From positions 135,734-199,733 of the forward strand of contig DF239273.1 of assembly GCA_000507305.1 (NCBI GenBank): a stretch of 64,000 nucleotides of DNA, written 5' to 3'. The notes beneath the pieces were generated by a model that was not told the DNA's origin, ran no database searches, and worked only from the letters and a program-made list of their open reading frames with translations. Of the stretch, positions 63,485 to 64,000 are shown piece by piece. How positions within the stretch are numbered: the stretch's first letter is position 1; each line of letters begins with the position of its first letter. Source of the stretch: Breviolum minutum Mf 1.05b.01 (taxonomy: Eukaryota; Sar; Dinophyceae; Suessiales; Symbiodiniaceae). The translations under genes and the position numbers were made by a program.

Positions 63485-64000
63485 CCTTGGGGAAAAAACC
63501 CTCAGAGATATCTCCCATGTTACATAGATAAGTAACCAGTGGTTTTGGAGATTTTTGAGTTTGAGTTCTAGTTCTTTCTTAGCCAGAAGCCACGAGTTAC
63601 TGGAATTTCCCATGGAATTTCCATGATTTTTTGTGATATTCCGCCTTGAGCCATCTTTGAACATTTTCACAAAAAGTTTCAACAAAAATCATTCCTTTCG
63701 ATTCGTTAAGTATCTCCCCCCCAAAAAATCATCCAAAACCGACATTCGCGCTCCGACGGTAAGGCTTATTTGCTCGCTTGCTTGATTTGCCTATTTGTTT
63801 CAGCCTCAGAATCCCCAAAGGTGATGGATTCATGGACATATATTTGGGGAATCAACTGCTGAGTTTCAGCAGTTTTGGAATCTTATGGAAACGTTGGTTG
63901 TTTTGAGGAATCTTATGGAAAAGTTGGTTGTTTCGATATGGTACTGTATGATCATTTCTGAAGTGATATGACAGAAATAGATTTATGACATGATATCATA
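63485..64000. other. no exon recognised
   Basis: Contains a direct repeat GGAATCTTATGGAAA(C/A)GTTGG at 63879 and 63909. Nothing else seen. Confidence 0.4.

Overview
Origin. This looks like nuclear DNA of a dinoflagellate, most likely a Symbiodiniaceae-type alga. Coding sequence is cut into very short exons (about 30-140 bp), and every exon I can support reads on the + strand. Many introns start with GC (sometimes perhaps GA) instead of GT. Short inverted-repeat, intron-like elements are scattered through the window, and there are long microsatellites and one assembly gap (42219-42501). I found no bacterial-style gene, rRNA, tRNA or CRISPR array. Placement below dinoflagellate is inference.

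Layout. 1-2.6 kb: exons of an unidentified gene. 2.8-8.7 kb: the best-supported gene, a CAMK/CDPK-like Ser/Thr protein kinase whose domain can be followed through 13-14 small exons (Gly-rich loop, AVK lysine, alpha-C Glu, HRDVKPEN, DFG, APE, subdomain IX). 9-25.5 kb: many short exons without recognisable domains, one carrying a ubiquitin-interacting motif (23.45 kb), with introner-like elements and foldbacks between them. 27.2-36.4 kb: a Glu/Lys-rich, probably coiled-coil and very acidic protein gene. Its core is a seven-copy tandem array (29.4-33.7 kb) in which each unit of about 0.63 kb supplies two mini-exons (12 + 18 residues). 36.7-41.6 kb: Pro/Ala/Glu-rich and acidic exons, and an exon pair with a recurring HNP...LLxKYK motif. 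43-47.2 kb: acidic and Lys-rich exons. 49.4-50.8 kb: a cupin-domain gene end with both cupin motifs. 50.9-60.1 kb: more unassigned exons, one ending in a probable tail-anchor membrane helix. 62.0-62.9 kb: a three-copy tandem exon duplication with a frame-changing deletion. 63.4 kb: a last small exon.

Reliability. Kinase exons, the tandem exon array, the cupin motifs and the repeats are directly visible. Most other exons were called from a 3' splice-site AG followed by a protein-like open frame, often closing at a plausible GT or GC donor; transcript ends and gene boundaries are not resolved. Several exons called as running to a stop may really end earlier at a donor. No gene-to-gene functional pathway can be inferred.
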